Shown: in pieces, positions 60,980-64,000 of the stretch
Position numbering within the stretch: position 1 is the first letter of the stretch
Layout of the letters: each line of letters begins with the position of its first letter
Assembly: GCF_030272615.1 (NCBI RefSeq)
Contig: NC_081413.1
Location: 553,561,136-553,625,135 of the forward strand
Length of the DNA: 64,000 nucleotides
Direction of reading: 5' to 3'
Source: Cryptomeria japonica
Taxonomy: Eukaryota; Streptophyta; Pinopsida; Cupressales; Cupressaceae
Position numbers and translations under genes: made by a program
Notes under the pieces: generated by a model
The model's input: the letters and a program-made list of their open reading frames with translations, nothing else
Told to the model about the DNA's origin: nothing
Database searches by the model: none

Positions 60980-62781
60980 TGATGCTCTGCAAACAGGATT
61001 AGAAAATCTGTTTGATGGCAACACACACAAGAGCACAAGAAACAAACGTTAGTGTTAGCAACAAAAGATTATCCTAAACAGGCATATCAAGAGAGATATT
61101 AAGCATGAAATAGAAAGCATATAAACATAGAATAAAATAGCTAATCAAGATGCTCATAGTTGCTCCTCCCTTGTTCCTCTCCTCTCCAAGTCCCAAATGA
61201 GTGTAGCTCTCAGCTTTTAGCACTAGCCATGGATGCCATATGGAGATTCAAGATAGTTGAATATGATAAGCAAATGGTATGCAAGTGTAGATAGTGATGC
61301 TATGAGAAAGCTCTATGTTAATGCCAGTATAACAACAATACTCTAATGCTTCTCTTTTTGCTTGAGGAGAAGGGTTCTATTTATAGAAGAAATGGGGAAA
61401 TGAAGGGTTAAGATTGAATGGTTTAATCAAGGGCCAAGTTTGAAAGTTGGGGATCCATGTGCATAATTGGCACCAATAAAATGGTGACAAGTGTCAACAT
61501 AGGATTGGGTTGAGAGAAGAGGTTGGAGGCATTAAAGGCCTGAGAAGACCTCATGGTTATCTAGAGGCTAAGGGTCAAGTCCAAATTAAGATTACCCACT
61601 GGATTAAGAGTTAATCCAAGGATAAACCTTTGTGCAAATGTTTAAGAGATAATCATGGTCAAAGCATTAATGGCCTGATGAGACCTTTGGGTTGGGTAGA
61701 GGTTGAGTCAAAACAAATGTTTTAACCATGTGGGAGGGTTTGAGGTAACCATTAATGGTTATTGGAGACTTTGGGGATTAAGTGGTTGAAGGTTGAAAGC
61801 CTTCAATGGTTATCAAAGACTTTGAGCCATTTAGTGGTTGAAGGTTGAAAGCCTTTAATGGTTATCAAAGACTTTGAGGGTTTGAGAAGTGACTTCCCTT
61901 TTGCTTAGGAATGTGACAAAGTTTAGAGAAGGGGTTAGGTTATTTAGAAGTGATTAGAAAATTCTAGAAGGGATTTAGGCATGCAAGTGGATTTTGTAGG
62001 AAAATGCAAGTGGGAGAAATTTTGGTATTTTCAATTAAAATAAAATCATTTATTTCAATTAAATGGTGTAATTTGCATTTGGATAAATATTCAAATAAAT
62101 ATTAATTTATTTAAATGAGAAAAATGAAGATAAAGCATTAAAATGCTTGAAGACTTTGAGGGAAACCATTAAAGGCTTGAAGACTTTAAGGAAAACCATT
62201 AAAGTCTTAAGAAGACTATAGAAGGAAGCCATCAAGTTTGAAGACTTTAAAGCCATCAAGTTTGAATAATTTTAAGGGAAACCATTAAAGGTTTCAAGTG
62301 GGTGAGGATAAATAAGATTTTAAATAAATAATTTATTTAAAATGGTTGTGCAACTTGCTTTTGTAGGAAAATACAAGTGGGTGAGGATAAATAGGATTTT
62401 AAATAAATAATTTATTTAAAATAGTTGTGCAACTTGCATTTGTAGGAAAATGCAAGTGGGTAGAGGATAAAGGTGATTTAAATAAATGTTAATTTATTTA
62501 AATGTGAGAGGTGGGATTTTGGGGGATTTAAATAAATATTAATTTATTTAAATGTGAGAGAATATTTAATTAAATAAATATGATTTATTTATTTAATTAA
62601 CGGTCTGAATTTGGTTAAGTAAATTAAATCAAATAAATTGAATAATTTATTTAATTAATAGGAGAAGAGGGTTAAAATGAATTAATTAAATATTAATTTA
62701 ATTAATTATTAATTGATGGTTAAATAATCAAATAAATACTAAGTATTCATTTAATTAAGTGGACAGATTTATGTGACTACA
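60980..62781 (-). repeat. 5' LTR of the Tat element (right copy)
   Basis: Same length as the left copy (1802 bp) with a few substitutions. The minus-strand TATA box and U3 tandem repeats are kept. Confidence 0.75.
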
Positions 62782-63528
62782 AGAGTTTTAAAACATAACT
62801 TAAAATAGGAATGGTTTTTTTTGGGACCAATAGTTTTTGAGCAAGAAACGTAAAAATTAAATAGACTAACTAAAGAACCTCCACATCCTCATTTGTCTCT
62901 TCATCTTCTAGCTATGTCGCATCATCTATTGCCTCTTGGTCTTTTTCTATTGTATTAGTTACATTGCCCTAAGATAGTTGTGCCACCTGTAGATTTATTC
63001 TTTTCTTGTTCGCCTTGAAGTTGGAGAGAATTGGTGATAACTCTTCTGCTACAGGTTCAACTGTGGCTCCAACTCTAATCTTTCACTTGGTAACTCTTTT
63101 TCTAGCTTCAACAATATTCCTTGGAACATCTTTGACTTCATCACTAATATAATTCAACACCATGATTGCATCCTTTAGGCATTCCAGAGAGTTGGGACCA
63201 ACATTAGTTGCAAAGGATAAAGTGAAAATTAATTTAATCAATTCCTTCATTCAATTTGTTAAACTCCTCCAAGTTGCCTATGACAAATATAATTATAAAA
63301 TACACTGAGATATATGGAGCCATTGAATTTTTCAATTTAATAATGTATAATAAAGTGAAACGATGAAAAAATTAAACACCTCAATATATCTCGATGTATT
63401 TTATACAGATTAAATAAATTTAAGATAGATATGCTAGTAGTAGTGAGAGCTGGAAAATGTTAGAGAACAAATTTGAATCTTAAGTTAATATACACATGTT
63501 AATTAGGGTATTCTATTTATTTATTTAT
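62782..63528. other. Right-copy flank of the Tat insertion
   Basis: Duplicate of 16242-16988, including the unidentified coding-like minus-strand relic. Homology with the left copy ends here. Confidence 0.45.
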
Positions 63529-63861
63529 TTATTTTTTTTGGGGGGGGGGGTAATTAAATAGCTGGAAGGGCCAGCTCCCATTATATTGAAATTAAAGTTT
63601 AACAACTGTCCAAGAAATTTTAAGAGAAATCATGTGATATAAGAAAAACCCATAATATAACAGCCCCACAATGATCATAGAATAAGGCTTGCCAAGCCAA
63701 AAAGATCCAAACAAGTCAAAATTCGATCTACTAATAGCCTAAACTAGTTTAGACTTAAACCAAATGCTAAAAGAAAAGGCACATACAAAACAAATTCATC
63801 AAAAAACCTGATTCACAACTGACCGACCCAAGAAGTAGTCCCCTTATCTTGATTAGTCCCC
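63517..63861 (-). mobile_element. 5'-truncated LINE 3' end with probable TSD
   Basis: On the minus strand the sequence runs through a non-coding 3' end to a hairpin AGCTGGCCCTTCCAGCT (63560-63576), then TATTTAATTA, an 11-nt C tract (63540-63550) and a short A tract, the arrangement of a LINE 3' terminus. The 17-bp flanks TAATTAGGGTATTCTAT (63500-63516) and TAATTAGGTTATTCTAT (63862-63878) differ at one base and fit a target-site duplication. That gives a fragment of about 345 bp with no open reading frame. The sequence right of the second flank does not match the left copy after 16988, so the insertion alone does not explain the junction. Confidence 0.6.
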
Positions 63862-63878
63862 TAATTAGGTTATTCTAT

Positions 63879-64000
63879 CATTATTAATATTAGTATTATA
63901 TAAATATTATTATCATTGCTATAGTAATATAGGATTACATTAAAAATAAAATAATGTATGTGGAACTTGAAACAATGTAACATGTACATTGGTGAGATGT
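63879..64000. other. AT-rich end of window
   Basis: No feature recognised. Confidence 0.4.

Larger units (their letters stand above)
50953..62781 (-). mobile_element. Ty3/Gypsy retrotransposon, Tat lineage (fossil, right copy)
   Basis: Same insertion as 4435-16241, duplicated with the locus. Parts are integrase (about 50954-52180), second RNase H (52340-52715), RNase H and reverse transcriptase (52780-54100, YVDD at 53566-53577), linker (54200-55380), protease (55900-56250), gag (56520-58239), leader (58240-60957), primer site and 5' LTR. It is broken at several points and slightly more so than the left copy. Differences between the copies date from after the duplication. Confidence 0.92.
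46508..63528. repeat. Segmental duplication, right copy
   Basis: Near-identical copy of 1-16988 carrying P450 gene C and the same Tat insertion. Direct orientation, start-to-start distance about 46.5 kb. Its visible left edge is set by the window start in the other copy, so homology may continue left of 46508 against sequence outside the window. The right edge is at the shared TTATTTAT before a T/G tract. Confidence 0.95.

Overview
The window looks like nuclear DNA of a seed plant, most likely a gymnosperm. It is AT-rich, gene-poor and filled with decayed LTR retrotransposons. Its only intact genes are three two-exon plant cytochrome P450 genes of the CYP71 clan, with an N-terminal membrane anchor, a proline hinge, and I-helix, ExxR, PERF and heme-loop motifs. 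They look closest to CYP76-type enzymes. The gymnosperm reading is an inference from the style of the P450 and of the repeats; no marker in the window proves it.

Layout. (1) 1-16,988 holds P450 gene A (1131-2777, +) followed by a large minus-strand Ty3/Gypsy element of the Tat lineage (pol end near 4435, 5' LTR 14440-16241). (2) 17,045-18,725 holds a headless P450 promoter relic and an upstream block that recurs twice elsewhere. (3) 19,100-22,516 holds a 346-bp tandem repeat, a purine-rich microsatellite and P450 gene B (20862-22516, +). (4) 22,517-28,020 holds a broken minus-strand LTR plus gag element and a dead PPR gene. (5) 28,465-31,010 is an upstream relic of a P450 unit with no P450 left. 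(6) 31,040-35,480 is a nest: PPR relics, a Copia-type LTR, and inside that LTR a 3-kb non-autonomous LTR element with matching TSDs (31791-34833). (7) 35,895-41,564 is a run of LTR relics, including a solo LTR. (8) 41,565-46,507 is AT-rich intergenic DNA with a third upstream-block relic. (9) 46,508-63,528 is a near-identical second copy of region 1, with P450 gene C (47649-49295, +) and the same Tat insertion. (10) 63,529-64,000 holds the 3' end of a 5'-truncated LINE and unassigned sequence.

The three P450 genes share gene structure (507 codons, one phase-0 intron) and a proximal promoter with a WRKY-type TTGACT core and a TATATAAAG box. The locus is a P450 cluster growing by segmental duplication and losing members by decay. 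Genes A and C come from a recent roughly 17-kb duplication that carried the Tat element along; B is an older paralogue. The remainder is transposon fossils at several ages and nesting levels. No RNA gene, CRISPR array or origin is visible. The most unusual item is the 31,791-34,833 element, which has complete LTR-element ends but encodes only coiled-coil and zinc-knuckle segments and no recognisable polymerase.
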